Shown here: piece by piece, positions 23,986-33,049 of the stretch | How the letters are laid out: every line of letters begins with the position of its first letter | How positions within the stretch are numbered: position 1 is the first letter of the stretch | DNA from: Nitrososphaeraceae archaeon | GTDB taxonomy: Archaea; Thermoproteota; Nitrososphaeria; Nitrososphaerales; Nitrososphaeraceae | Direction of reading: 5' to 3' | Assembly (NCBI GenBank): GCA_019246625.1 | Contig: JAFAQB010000189.1 | Location: 1 to 39,158, forward strand | DNA: 39,158 nt | Notes under the pieces: model-generated | Seen by the model: the letters and a program-made list of their open reading frames with translations, nothing else | Database searches by the model: none | Told to the model about the DNA's origin: nothing | Position numbers and translations under genes: made by a program

Positions 23986-24816
23986 CTAAACAGCCTTCAT
24001 TTTTCTGAAAGAGAGCATTCCAATTGTTCCTATACCCATAACAAACATAAATAAAATACCGGTATCTGCTAAAAATGGATTTTCTCCCGCAATTCCAAGC
24101 ATAGTGCTTCTTAGGGCGTCTACTGCATAAGTGGCAGGATCTATCGTAGTTAGAATGGAAAGCCATAGTGGAATATTATTTAGTGGAAACAATGCTCCAC
24201 TTAAAAAGTAAAGAGGAAATACTACAAAGCTTATTATTAACTGAAACCCTTCTAGGCTTTCCATATAGCTTCCAATAGCAAGACCTAGAGAAGTTAGTGT
24301 AAATGAAAGAAATAAAATTATAACAACAATCAGCATTAATGATACTGGCGTATAATGGATCCCAAGTGCTAGTCCAATTGCTAATAGTATAGCAGCCTGC
24401 AGTAATGAAGTTGTCATACCTCCGAATGTTTTTCCTATGAAAATTGTCGACCTGCTAACAGGAGCAACCATTACACTTTTAAGAAAATCAAACTTTCTGT
24501 CCCAAATTATGTAAGAGCCAAAAAATACGGATGAGAATATAATAGACATACTAACAATGCCTGGGAATATGAATTGTTGATAGCCTACGCCGGCCGCTCC
24601 CCACTCTGCATGACCCATCACATGATTAGTAGATGGATTCGTTGCAACAGAGCCAAATCCTGTTCCAATAACAAATAGCCATAGTAAAGGAGTAAATGTA
24701 GATGCTACGAGCCTACTTTTTTCTCTCAAAAAGACTTTGAATTCTCTAAGCCAAATAGCATATAATTTGCCTAGTTCTTTCTCCAAATTAATATTATTTA
24801 TTTTCATATTGAGCAT
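23986..24816 (-). CDS. ABC-2 type transporter permease
   Basis: The permease has six predicted membrane helices. The N-terminal half carries LREFKVFLREKSRLVASTFTP, then helices around FGSYIIWDRKFDFLKSVM (the conserved loop of this family). Next is VAPVSRSTIFIGKTFGGM, followed by GSYMESLEGFQLIISFV with FPLYFLSGALFPLNNIP, the ABC-2 signature block. It would form the export channel with the ATPase encoded upstream. The ATG at 24816 overlaps the ATPase gene by 23 bases and is preferred to the one at 24900, which would overlap by over 100; one at 24807 is equally possible. Overlap implies translational coupling. Substrate unknown; the family exports drugs, lipids or polysaccharides. Confidence 0.9.
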   Translation of the reverse strand: MLNMKINNINLEKELGKLYAIWLREFKVFLREKSRLVASTFTPLLWLFVIGTGFGSVATNPSTNHVMGHAEWGAAGVGYQQFIFPGIVSMSIIFSSVFFGSYIIWDRKFDFLKSVMVAPVSRSTIFIGKTFGGMTTSLLQAAILLAIGLALGIHYTPVSLMLIVVIILFLSFTLTSLGLAIGSYMESLEGFQLIISFVVFPLYFLSGALFPLNNIPLWLSILTTIDPATYAVDALRSTMLGIAGENPFLADTGILFMFVMGIGTIGMLSFRKMKAV

Positions 24817-25822
24817 ATCGTTCCATAAAGCCCCCTTCGGCATGATCTTCCTGCTGTTGTGACGTAATCTCCCTTCCCGTAAATTTGAGGAAAACATCAT
24901 TAAGGGTGGGACTTCGAAAGCCTACGGATTTCACACTATTATTGTGAGAGCCGCTGCTATTATCATTATCAATTGCCTTGAGAATAACAGGTAAATTGCT
25001 GCTCGCGTCATCAACATAAATCACAAGATTTCCTTCTTTATCGTTCAATTCTACTTTATGCACAAAGTTATATCGTTTTAAAATACTTTCTACAGTATCT
25101 TTTGTTCCCACTCCTTTATTTTTTAATTCTATTTCTATTATCTCTCCCCCAAGACTTTCTTTTAATCCCGATGGCGAATCAAGTGCAATAATTTTTCCTT
25201 TGTCTATAATACCAATTCTGTTACAAAGAAAATCTGCCTCTTCCATATAGTGGGTCGTCAATATCAACGTGATTTTCTCATCTTTGACTAATTTATCAAT
25301 ATACTTCCACATTATTTCTCGGCTAGTTGGATCCAAACCCAGCGTTGGTTCGTCTAAGAAAATGACTTTTGGTTTATGAAGTAATCCGCGGGCAATTTCT
25401 AATCGTCTACGCATTCCTCCAGAATATTTCTTCACCTGGTGATCCTTTCTATCTGTGAGCCCCACCAGCTCTAGAACATCTTTAATTCTCTTTTCTCTAA
25501 TATGCGCCGGAACAGCATATAAAAGTGAATGTAACTTGAGATTTTCGTAGCCGCTTAGCATGTCATCACTACTTGGTGCCTGAAATACAATCCCTATGCT
25601 AGACCTGACTTTGGAAGATTCCTTTACTATATCATATCCGTTTATATTTGCTGTGCCAGAGGTAGGCTTTACCAACGTTGCAAGAATATGTATCAATGTC
25701 GTCTTACCCGCACCATTTGGACCTAGGAGTCCGAACACCTCGTTATCATAAATTTCAAGGTTAACCCTATCTATGGCAGTTAAATTTTCATATTTCTTAA
25801 CAAGGTTATTAATGCTTATCAA
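24794..25822 (-). CDS. ABC transporter ATPase (DrrA/NatA-like)
   Basis: The 342-residue ATP-binding subunit has Walker A GPNGAGKT (about 34-41), Q-loop (VFQAPSSDDMLSG), signature YSGGMRRRLEIARG, Walker B VIFLDEPTLGLDP and H-loop LTTHYMEEADFL. The C-terminal extension (about 220 onward) with EIIEIELKNKG and the Asn/Ser-rich DNDNSSGSHNNS loop then LNDVFLKFTGRE is typical of ABC-2 exporters of the daunorubicin-resistance type. With the downstream permease it forms a complete two-gene exporter. It lies at the head of the transcript; upstream is 285 bases of AT-rich DNA without a gene. Confidence 0.93.
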   Translation of the reverse strand: MISINNLVKKYENLTAIDRVNLEIYDNEVFGLLGPNGAGKTTLIHILATLVKPTSGTANINGYDIVKESSKVRSSIGIVFQAPSSDDMLSGYENLKLHSLLYAVPAHIREKRIKDVLELVGLTDRKDHQVKKYSGGMRRRLEIARGLLHKPKVIFLDEPTLGLDPTSREIMWKYIDKLVKDEKITLILTTHYMEEADFLCNRIGIIDKGKIIALDSPSGLKESLGGEIIEIELKNKGVGTKDTVESILKRYNFVHKVELNDKEGNLVIYVDDASSNLPVILKAIDNDNSSGSHNNSVKSVGFRSPTLNDVFLKFTGREITSQQQEDHAEGGFMERYAQYENK

Positions 25823-26108
25823 AACTCAGTTTTAGCTCGGCTTTATTTAGTTGTTTATAGAGATTTATATTATTTGATCTAAACGTTATTGACTCCATTA
25901 CCGATGCGATTCAGAATGTTAAAATGGCTTGGACACTCAAATATGTTTTTCAATTCTAAATTTATAGGTTCATGAATAAATAAACAAACAAACTATATTT
26001 GGCACCGGTTTTTATTCTCTCGCAAAAGTGCCAGAGTTATACACGCTATATCAAGTAAGTATAACTTCATATAGCTAACAAGCTCAAAACGAGGTACCGA
26101 TATATCTA

Positions 26109-26294
26109 TTGACTGATACCAAGATATGTATGGACTGTGGTAAACAATTTACTCCTAAATCAAGTGAAAGTGATGTGCCTTTAAAAGTCTGTGAAGATTG
26201 CAATATTCTTATAAAAAGGCGGTTTTGGGTTTCGATGAAAATAGCAAATGCCCGAGATCAAATTGATAAAAAAAGGAATGATGGAAAGCATTAG
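26109..26294 (+). CDS. Small zinc-ribbon protein, 61 residues, TTG start
   Basis: The TTG at 26109 gives a 61-residue product with CMDC (C7, C10) and CEDC (C28, C31), 17 residues apart, a classical one-zinc ribbon. The C-terminal half is basic (IKRRFWVSMKIANARDQIDKKRN) and likely helical, suitable for nucleic-acid or ribosome contact. There is no in-frame ATG before the first Cys pair, so the TTG is favoured. The preceding 285 bases hold no gene; the next gene is convergent. Small ribbon proteins like this are common in archaea and usually of unknown role. Confidence 0.6.
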   Translation: MTDTKICMDCGKQFTPKSSESDVPLKVCEDCNILIKRRFWVSMKIANARDQIDKKRNDGKH

Positions 26295-26414
26295 CACCCT
26301 ACACTGATATAGTAGCTAGGTATATCAGGATTAATAATTCTAAATGCTCCACTTTTATTTAATCTCGCCTATGAAGCAGCCTGGGTAATGCGATTGGCCA
26401 CTTTAGGATCTGCA

Positions 26415-29030
26415 TCAAACAAGAGCTGGTTGTGCATTGATTATTTCTCCAAATTGTGTTTTCTCTCCATCTACGATTCTATGTAATATCTCTATGGCCG
26501 CTTGTTTATGCAAGTATTCATTGTTATTCCCGCATCTATATGAGTATGTACATCTGGGACAGCCGCTTTCGCTCTCGCAGCTGCACTCGGACACTATTCT
26601 TAATGCCCTTATTACTGCCTTGTCAAATTTGTCATATAATGCTCTGCTAGCGCCATTACCACCTATACTTCCATCGTAAATAAAAATTAAACCTGAAGAT
26701 GCAAGGGATATTCCACCAAGATCTTGTGATGCCCCACCAGTTATCATTGAGCTTCCCTCTATTATGGCATGCTCAGAAGCATGATATCCACTCATTTCCA
26801 CATACTGGTCATCAATCACGGCCTTCAAAATATCTTTAGGTTGGGGAGATTTGAAAACTAATCCTTTTGTAACGAATTCAAATTCTATTGCTGTATCAAG
26901 AAGCACTTTTGTTCCCTGCAAAGCCTCCTTACCAATTTCAATATTTGAATATCCCGATACTTTTTTTTGAATTTTTAAAGAACAATACATAACTTGTAAA
27001 CCGTGTGATTTCTTTTCTTCATAGGTGCCCAGAATGGTTGGCCACTCGCTGACTGATGCCTTTGTATAATAAGGATAGTCATTTGGAATAGATTTTAATT
27101 CAGCATAAGCTATGGGCAGTTGTACTCGCTTTTTTTGATCTTTGCCAAGAAAGTGCAGTTTTTTGACCTGATATCTTCTGCCTGCCAAGAAGTATATTGC
27201 ATCATTGTGTAGTTCCTCTATAGCTTGAGGCATTTGACGTTCACCAATCACTTTTCCATTATAAGTTATCTCAACTTTATTCGCTATTCCTCTAATGCTA
27301 AAGTCCCTGAGAACATCCATTGCATTCTTAAAATTAGGTATAAACTTTCCTTTTGTGAGTGAAACTAATTCTTTCGATACAAGTCTATCAATAGTCTTTG
27401 ACCGAGAAGACGATTCGGTTATAGAAAGCGGCTTATCACAGCACATTGCAAGAGCCTGATATTCTTCTACAAAGAGATTAGTAGGGTCAGTATATGCAAT
27501 TTGTTGATCTTCAAGATAATCGTCCGGATTCAGTTTGTAATACTGACTTATAGGATCATTTCCAAGTACGAGAAATGCATAGCCCTCCTGACCGCTCCGT
27601 GCTGCTCTTCCCAATCTTTGGGTCAGTCTATCAATGGGCACGACATCGGATATAATAGCGTCTACATCTCCTATATCTATACCAAGCTCTAGCGTAGGAG
27701 TGGCAGAAATTGCCAATAATTTACCATTCTTGAATGAGTCTTCTACTGATTTGCGCTCTGTTGCTAACAGGCCAGCTCTGTGAACTCTTGTCTTTATTCC
27801 CTGCTTGGTTGAATAGAATGCCAAAAGCTCTGAACCCAAATGCGATTTATTAAAGGCAATTGTCTTGTGATTTGTCGTAGTTGCTTGTCTTAGTAAATCC
27901 AGCATTAAAGACCTTTGCGAGCGGAAGGAAGGGAACAAAACAACAAAGTTAATTTTGCCTTTTCTACCTTTCCCTACTATAACCTTCATCTCTCTTCCGA
28001 ACAATGACTGACAGAAATCTTGTGCATTTGGCAGAGTAGCTGAAGCGGCAATTATCTGGAGTTTGATGTTGTTGTTATTTGTGGATGTAAGCAGCCTCTC
28101 AAGTCTTTTTATAATATGATGGATATTAGCTCCAAAAATACCAGAATAAACATGGACCTCATCAACAACCAAAAATTTTGCAGATCTAATTAGACGAGAA
28201 AACTTTGTTCTGTTAAGCATATGATAATGAATTACATCGAAATTTGTGATGATGATTTCAGGAGGTAAGTTATTTACTACTATTGAATCTTTTTCAGCTT
28301 TTGTCGTATCGCCATCAAATACATTTACGGTTATGCCTAATGCTTCTGCGAGATGTCTTATCTTTGGCAATTGATCCCTAGCGAGGGCTTTTGTTGGATA
28401 TACAAAAACAGCAAAGACTTTTCCCTTACCATTCAGTTCAGGTCGCATGGGTGAAAAGTAGGAAATTGCTTCAGAAATTTTTTGCAGTATAGGAATGCTG
28501 AATGCCTCCGTCTTACCTGAACCAGTTGGTGCGACAATAACAACATCTTGTCCAAGTAATACTTTTTTAATTGATTCCTCTTGAAATTGGTAAAGCTTTT
28601 TAATATTCCTTGCATGTAGAGCTTTGATAAGGCTGTCTTCTATCGGAAGAACCTCCGGTTCATTGCCCTTTTCGATTTCACGTTCGTTCATTACCCTGAA
28701 GTCAACTACATAATCTTTTTTAGAATATAATATTGCCTTAAGTAATTTATCTTCCTGTGCATGGTTGTGGGTAATCAAAGAATCTATCTCAGAGGCCGGC
28801 CGCAAAAGTCTTTCCTGTTCAAGCAATAATTCCAGATCTTGTGCCTTGACAGCCCCACCGTTGTCATAGAGATCAAGAAACCCTAGATATGCTTCATCTT
28901 GATTGCCCCCTGATGGAACAACACCACAGATATTACATTTGGAGCACATAAACATCAGCCGCCCGTTGTATATTTTGCTAACGTCAACAGAATGTAGAGA
29001 ACCACAATCTGGACATCTATAATGCGACAC
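26415..29030 (-). CDS. Superfamily 2 helicase, Hrq1/MrfA-like with DUF1998-type C-terminal domain
   Basis: The 871-residue helicase opens with a zinc module (C6, C9, C29, C32, C35). It then has motif Q-like YQFQEESI, Walker A APTGSGKT (167-174), motif Ib and the DEVH box (290-293). Motif III is ASATLP, and the second RecA domain carries ISATPTLELGIDIGD and QRLGRAARSGQ (motifs V/VI). The C-terminal region has SGYHASEHA, GGISLASSG and a cysteine set at 816, 818, 824, 827 and 833 (CSCESESGCPRC), as in YprA/MrfA and Hrq1, which act in DNA crosslink and UV repair. The ATG at 29030 is preceded at 25 bases by GATATATC, so the mRNA is probably leaderless. A partner nuclease (MrfB-like) is not present. 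Role in repair is by family. Confidence 0.93.
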   Translation of the reverse strand: MSHYRCPDCGSLHSVDVSKIYNGRLMFMCSKCNICGVVPSGGNQDEAYLGFLDLYDNGGAVKAQDLELLLEQERLLRPASEIDSLITHNHAQEDKLLKAILYSKKDYVVDFRVMNEREIEKGNEPEVLPIEDSLIKALHARNIKKLYQFQEESIKKVLLGQDVVIVAPTGSGKTEAFSIPILQKISEAISYFSPMRPELNGKGKVFAVFVYPTKALARDQLPKIRHLAEALGITVNVFDGDTTKAEKDSIVVNNLPPEIIITNFDVIHYHMLNRTKFSRLIRSAKFLVVDEVHVYSGIFGANIHHIIKRLERLLTSTNNNNIKLQIIAASATLPNAQDFCQSLFGREMKVIVGKGRKGKINFVVLFPSFRSQRSLMLDLLRQATTTNHKTIAFNKSHLGSELLAFYSTKQGIKTRVHRAGLLATERKSVEDSFKNGKLLAISATPTLELGIDIGDVDAIISDVVPIDRLTQRLGRAARSGQEGYAFLVLGNDPISQYYKLNPDDYLEDQQIAYTDPTNLFVEEYQALAMCCDKPLSITESSSRSKTIDRLVSKELVSLTKGKFIPNFKNAMDVLRDFSIRGIANKVEITYNGKVIGERQMPQAIEELHNDAIYFLAGRRYQVKKLHFLGKDQKKRVQLPIAYAELKSIPNDYPYYTKASVSEWPTILGTYEEKKSHGLQVMYCSLKIQKKVSGYSNIEIGKEALQGTKVLLDTAIEFEFVTKGLVFKSPQPKDILKAVIDDQYVEMSGYHASEHAIIEGSSMITGGASQDLGGISLASSGLIFIYDGSIGGNGASRALYDKFDKAVIRALRIVSECSCESESGCPRCTYSYRCGNNNEYLHKQAAIEILHRIVDGEKTQFGEIINAQPALV

Positions 29031-29345
29031 ATACTCAACAAGCCTTGCCTTGATATATCTCTTCTGGGATTAGACATAAGTAGTAAGACATAACCCCTGT
29101 TTACACATCCGAAGAACAGACTGCTAATCTTAAAAAAATCCACGGGATTAAATTCTTAATACTTTATGATATGTACACATTTATTGACAAACCATAATTG
29201 AAACAACAAAAGATTAGAGACAAATAAGCAAACAAGAAGAAGAAGCAGTACTGGAATATTTTTTAGTATTCATATTGGTCAGATAAAAAATAGAAGGATA
29301 AATAAAGAGCTGCATACTACAAAATAGTTCACTAAGCATATATCA
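29031..29345. other. Helicase promoter region and gene-free spacer
   Basis: AGATATATC on the minus strand, about 29051-29060, is the probable TATA box of the helicase gene. A short + frame at 28955-29143 is antisense to the helicase start and is rejected. Nothing else is evident up to the small gene at 29346. Confidence 0.4.
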
Positions 29346-29462
29346 TCATCGCGGTTTGTTTTGTTTTCTTCTCTTAACCTTCCCATACTTTTTGCTACCT
29401 GATCTAAATGCACTATAAGAATGAGTTTTGTTCTTTTCCTTATGTATAACATCCTTTTGCAT
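29346..29462 (-). CDS. Small basic protein, 38 residues
   Basis: ATG at 29462, TGA at 29346-29348. The peptide is strongly basic and hydrophilic: MQKDVIHKEKNKTHSYSAFR followed by SGSKKYGKVKRRKQNKPR. With about 16 Lys/Arg/His residues and no hydrophobic core it is probably disordered alone and binds nucleic acid or the ribosome. A strong TATA box lies on the minus strand at 29484-29496, 28 bases upstream, so a leaderless transcript is expected. Too short for standard gene finding. It is not recognised as a ribosomal protein, though the RRKQNKPR tail is reminiscent of several. Confidence 0.55.
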   Translation of the reverse strand: MQKDVIHKEKNKTHSYSAFRSGSKKYGKVKRRKQNKPR

Positions 29463-29890
29463 TACATGCTTTGATATAGAATCATATTATATACTATCGG
29501 CTAGAGTGAGGTTACAATAGGAATTATATTCTGTACCTAAAATTGCTGTAAAAGACGAATGTATCGTTAAGAGGCTTGTATTTCATCAGCAATGATGTTA
29601 ATTGGTTCATCTGCTGTTATTACTTCTACCACTCTTCACAATAATAACATTCACCCTACAAATGCTTCGTAGATAACAACAACTGTAAATATCAATTAAA
29701 CCATTTTCATTTTGTAAATCCTGCTCATGTTTCTGTCTCTATTGTAAGAGGATAGTACCATCTATTACGCGTTAATGTTAGTAATAATGTGTTTATTACA
29801 TTTCCCTTAATGATTTAGGGATACCTTGCTTAGCCAAACAACAATACGAGAGACCAATTCTAGAGGTTAGAAGTTTTATGTATTATTATT
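29463..29890. other. AT-rich region with a promoter and possible secreted-protein remnants
   Basis: A TATA-like element at 29484-29496 (minus strand) serves the small basic protein gene. On the + strand, short frames at about 29591-29671 (LIGSSAVITSTTLHNNNIHP) and 29703-29748 (FVNPAHVSVSIVRG) read like pieces of a secreted protein but sit in different frames with stops. I do not call a gene. Confidence 0.3.
29484..29496 (-). promoter_or_regulatory. TATA box of the 38-residue basic protein gene
   Basis: AGTATATAATATG on the minus strand, centred about 28 bases before the ATG at 29462, the best TATA match among the small genes in this window. Confidence 0.55.
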
Positions 29891-30334
29891 TCAGGGCTCG
29901 AATCTCATAACAAATGTGTCGCGGGTTAGTTTGTATCCCAATTTTTCATAAAAAGTCCTGGTCCTTTCAGAACAATACAACAATACCTTTTTGCAATTTT
30001 CTACTGATATAGCGTCGGTAGTAGCATATTTTATAAGTTGGGATCCAATACCTAATCCTTCATATCCTTTCCTAACTGATACATCTTCTATGTAGCCAAC
30101 TCGCATTCCTTTATTGATAAACTTTGGTTCTACAAGTAATGTAGTTGTTCCGATTATTTTATTATTCCCAGGGTCTTGTGCAACAAATATCTTATGTAAA
30201 GGGTTTGATTTTATATTCTGTAATATCTCTTTGGCATATTCTTTGCTATCTATATTTGTCGCAATTAAATTATCCAAGACTTCTAAAAACCCTTTATCTA
30301 TATCATTAAATTCTATTTGACGTATAATTACCAA
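29891..30334 (-). CDS. Gna1-like GNAT N-acetyltransferase (paralogue 1)
   Basis: The 147-residue GNAT protein matches the eukaryotic glucosamine-6-phosphate acetyltransferase (Gna1) pattern. It has IIGTTTLLVEPKFI (60-73), YIEDVSVRKGYEGLGIGSQL (81-100, containing the acetyl-CoA P-loop), then KKVLLYCSERTRTFYEKLGY. The acceptor would be an aminosugar phosphate in UDP-GlcNAc synthesis, but the region before the P-loop differs from Gna1 (GMRVG in place of a GGKVGH-type block) so the substrate may differ. A second, closer Gna1 homologue lies at 36369-36830. It is a single gene with about 100 bases of AT-rich leader on one side. Confidence 0.85.
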   Translation of the reverse strand: MVIIRQIEFNDIDKGFLEVLDNLIATNIDSKEYAKEILQNIKSNPLHKIFVAQDPGNNKIIGTTTLLVEPKFINKGMRVGYIEDVSVRKGYEGLGIGSQLIKYATTDAISVENCKKVLLYCSERTRTFYEKLGYKLTRDTFVMRFEP

Positions 30335-30579
30335 ATGCGTAAATGTCTTGACGACGGGATATTAAAATTTTGACTAGGCTCCAAACGGCAAACTTTACAA
30401 TTCTTGTTTTCTTCTTGCTGTCAGCTAACCTTGGCAAGACCATGTAGTATTATAGTACCCAAAGATAAATATAGAGATCTAGTTGAATATCTCCAGCTGC
30501 GACATATACAATAACAACAACATATTAATGTTAATTTCCAACGAATTATGCAGATAATAATAGAGGTAAAAAGCTATCT

Positions 30580-31695
30580 TTGCCAGAAAGTAATCTAATT
30601 AATATGTCAATATGGTTAGGAGAGTTGATTGTTGCTAGCTGGGCTCTTTCTTATGGTGCTGAAAAATTATCTCTCAAATACGGTGCTAAGTTTGTTGGCA
30701 GAACAGTTTTAAGTATAGCTACAACACTTCCAGAAATTGTAATAGTGCTTTATGCTGCTGCTGCCGGAGATTATAGCATCGCTCTTGGTGCCGGACTAGG
30801 GAGCAACCTGTTAATGATGACGCTTGGTTTGTCAATCATGTTAATTATTGCTACAACGTCACTCTCAAAAGCACCTTTGAGAGGCATCGATGTAAGCACC
30901 TTTAAATTAGACAAGATCTTTCTAATTATGACAGCTATTTTAAGTGCTGTATTATTCATCGACGGATACAATTATCTTGATGGGTTCATATTTGCTGGGA
31001 TGTTTACTGCATATTTTGTAATGGCATTTCGAGAAATGAACGCAGAAAAAAAGAAACAACAATCAAAACTTTTATCCCGTTCAAACCGATTTAAAGAGAT
31101 CAATTATGCAAACCTGAACAAGGAAATTTACAATAAAGAAATGGCAATAAAAGGTGAACCAAAACTTGACTTGATGGAGGTCAAAGAAGATCTTGTTCAG
31201 ATACCAAAAGGTTTTAAACAGATGTTCAAAGCGATATTAATTTTCGTGGCTGGAACGGCAGGAATTTTAATAGGGGCAGAGCCATTTATACATTCACTAG
31301 AAGGTGTTTCAATTGATATCGGCATATCGACGGTTGTCCTGGCAGTAGTAATTAGTCCGATTGCAGGAGAAATGCCGGAAAAGATATCACTTATGATTTT
31401 AGCTAGGAAGGGTGCTCATGGAACCTCTGTAGCTATATCAAACGTTCTTGGTTCCAAAATATTAAATAATACACTTCTGCTTGCAGTCGCTGTCTTGGGA
31501 GCAATGCTTCATGGTGGCTTCTTTTCTGTAATTGGAACCAGTAGGATGCTTTCTTATCAGATTATTCTTGTTACCGTCGTAACTGTTGTTACATCAATAA
31601 TATTGTTTAAAAGAGAAGTAGGCTTCAGAATGGGAATAATGTTATCAGCGCTATATATTATTAGTTTGAGTATTCAGTTTTTTATACCTCGTTAA
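30580..31695 (+). CDS. Ca2+/cation antiporter (CaCA superfamily)
   Basis: The 371-residue membrane protein has about ten helices in two inverted halves. The first alpha-repeat is FVGRTVLSIATTLPEIVIVL (residues 38-57), with the TxPE sequence that binds the cation. The second is VVISPIAGEMPEKISLMILA, followed by ISNVLGSKILNNTLLL. A long hydrophilic, lysine-rich loop (about 151-210) joins the halves, as in Na+/Ca2+ exchangers. Probable role: export of Ca2+ or another divalent cation driven by Na+ or H+ uptake. A TTG at 30580 is the longest start; an ATG eight codons later (30604) is possible. A GAGGT stretch 13 bases before the TTG is weak support. Confidence 0.88.
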   Translation: MPESNLINMSIWLGELIVASWALSYGAEKLSLKYGAKFVGRTVLSIATTLPEIVIVLYAAAAGDYSIALGAGLGSNLLMMTLGLSIMLIIATTSLSKAPLRGIDVSTFKLDKIFLIMTAILSAVLFIDGYNYLDGFIFAGMFTAYFVMAFREMNAEKKKQQSKLLSRSNRFKEINYANLNKEIYNKEMAIKGEPKLDLMEVKEDLVQIPKGFKQMFKAILIFVAGTAGILIGAEPFIHSLEGVSIDIGISTVVLAVVISPIAGEMPEKISLMILARKGAHGTSVAISNVLGSKILNNTLLLAVAVLGAMLHGGFFSVIGTSRMLSYQIILVTVVTVVTSIILFKREVGFRMGIMLSALYIISLSIQFFIPR

Positions 31696-31794
31696 ACATA
31701 AGAAATTAAATTCAGCGAAAACAATAAAAGGCACACCCATAATTTTAATTAAAATTATTTAAGATATATATTAGATAACTAAAATATTCTTCCA

Positions 31795-31869
31795 ATGAAT
31801 AGGACTTGTGATCAAATCGACAAATGGCGCGATTCATGGATGCAAACCCAAGCAAAAGCTATACATTAA
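31795..31869 (+). CDS. Possible 24-residue peptide with a promoter
   Basis: ATG at 31795, TAA at 31867-31869: MNRTCDQIDKWRDSWMQTQA with a KAIH tail, hydrophilic with two Trp. A TATA-like AGATATATATTAG at 31762-31774 is centred about 27 bases upstream, as for leaderless genes here. The frame stays open for many codons after the TAA. Very short, so only a candidate. Confidence 0.3.
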   Translation: MNRTCDQIDKWRDSWMQTQAKAIH

Positions 31870-32060
31870 ATTTTATCTGTCCGAAAACCAAGGAATTTTT
31901 GCTGTGAAAATATCGTAAATCTATTTTTTCATAATACCATACAGTCATTCTCCCTCCTTAGGTGCTTAAGCCTCGCTAGATTTTTTGATCACATGTTCTA
32001 CTATCTTGCACTAAACGAGTGCTATCATTTTTCCAATATGTATATACATTAAACGGAGAA

Positions 32061-32070
32061 AGGTATAAAA
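32061..32070 (+). promoter_or_regulatory. TATA box of the 142-residue gene
   Basis: AGGTATAAAA with the TATA centred 26 bases before the ATG at 32093. A leaderless transcript is predicted. Confidence 0.65.
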
Positions 32071-32092
32071 CAAGTCAGGATATCATTCAATT

Positions 32093-32521
32093 ATGTCTGA
32101 TAACAAAACCTCTGTAAGCGAAGGCTTCTCATCGCCGTCCATCAATCAAGTTTTTAGCTTTAAATACACAGAATCAGGTGGGTTAACTGCGCGTTACTTA
32201 TTAATATCGTATGATTCAAAGACAAATATCCTTGCTTCCTCTACTGATATTACAGGTTCTAATATAACTGAAAAACCAATCGATGATACAGACAAGAATG
32301 AATTGAAAGATACAATCGTAGAAAATGAATTCTTTAAAACTAAGACTGATTACCCTCCCGAAAAAGAAGATCCAAGTCTGGCTTCATATAATCTTACAAT
32401 TACAATAGGAGACAAGACTCATGCAACAGCATGGACGAACGCATCCAAAGATTTGCAAGGAGGCATAACTAGGATTGTTGATCAAATTAAAAAATTAGTC
32501 GCAAAAGAGAAAGTCATCTAG
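32093..32521 (+). CDS. Hypothetical protein, 142 residues
   Basis: Intact, ATG start, with an ideal TATA box 26 bases upstream. Composition is typical of a soluble beta-rich protein. Segments: QVFSFKYTESGG, a strand ARYLLISYDSKTN, then a Ser/Thr loop, an acidic helix (DDTDKNELKDTIVENEFFKT), a Pro/Glu-rich linker, YNLTITIGDKTHATAW and a C-terminal helix (LQGGITRIVDQIKKLVAKEK). The order resembles small secreted-protein domains that bind ligand between sheet and helix, but no signal peptide is seen. The family is not recognised. It stands alone between the cation exchanger and the glycosyltransferase. Confidence 0.65.
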   Translation: MSDNKTSVSEGFSSPSINQVFSFKYTESGGLTARYLLISYDSKTNILASSTDITGSNITEKPIDDTDKNELKDTIVENEFFKTKTDYPPEKEDPSLASYNLTITIGDKTHATAWTNASKDLQGGITRIVDQIKKLVAKEKVI

Positions 32522-33049
32522 TACATGCAGTTAGCCAAAGGAAAATCAAAGCTATTGGATTAGAATCGAAAGATTTCTGACTGAAGACAAGTATTTAATT
32601 GTCCTGCAATTTCATAACGATCAGTCATTTAAATGCTGCAAAACGACTCGAGCAAATGCAGTAGGAATACGTATGTATAGATGACATCAATAGCGTTCAT
32701 TTGCCATTTTATGTGATAATTTACAAAATTTTTAAGAGAAAATGCAAAAGACTTTTCTATGTTATTCGAGATGATGTAAGAAGGTCGTTAATCAAATCCT
32801 ATATTCCTGCTCCCGGGTCTCTGTGAACCCTGTGGATAATGCTCTTTTTTGGTTTTCATTGTGATTTTGCAGATCTTATTTTCGAAATTTTTATTTTATA
32901 CTTTCGATATATTCCTTATCTCTTTTGTTCTATCATCATAATCAACACTTGTGATCTGTCACCTTCTGGATACGATGAAAGGTAATTGAAAAAATTACGG
33001 CATTCATTATATGTAATAAGGTTTATATGAATTTGTCAAATAGAAAAGC
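32522..33049. other. Intergenic region with two weak small frames
   Basis: On the minus strand a 23-codon frame (32788-32859, MKTKKEHYPQGSQRPGSR) and a broken one (32560-32707: MANERY, stop, then CHLYIRIPTAFARVVLQHLN and DRYEIAGQLNTCLQSEIF in a second frame) look somewhat protein-like. Neither has a well-placed TATA box. I see nothing else; GTTTATATGA at 33021-33030 is a possible promoter of the glycosyltransferase, 24 bases before its ATG. Confidence 0.3.

Noticed and set aside
3665-29906. GTTCGAA-type strings that resemble the tRNA T-arm (for example near 3665, 18783 and 29897).
   Set aside because: No matching acceptor stem, anticodon arm or D arm around them; all lie in or beside coding sequence. 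No tRNA or rRNA is seen.
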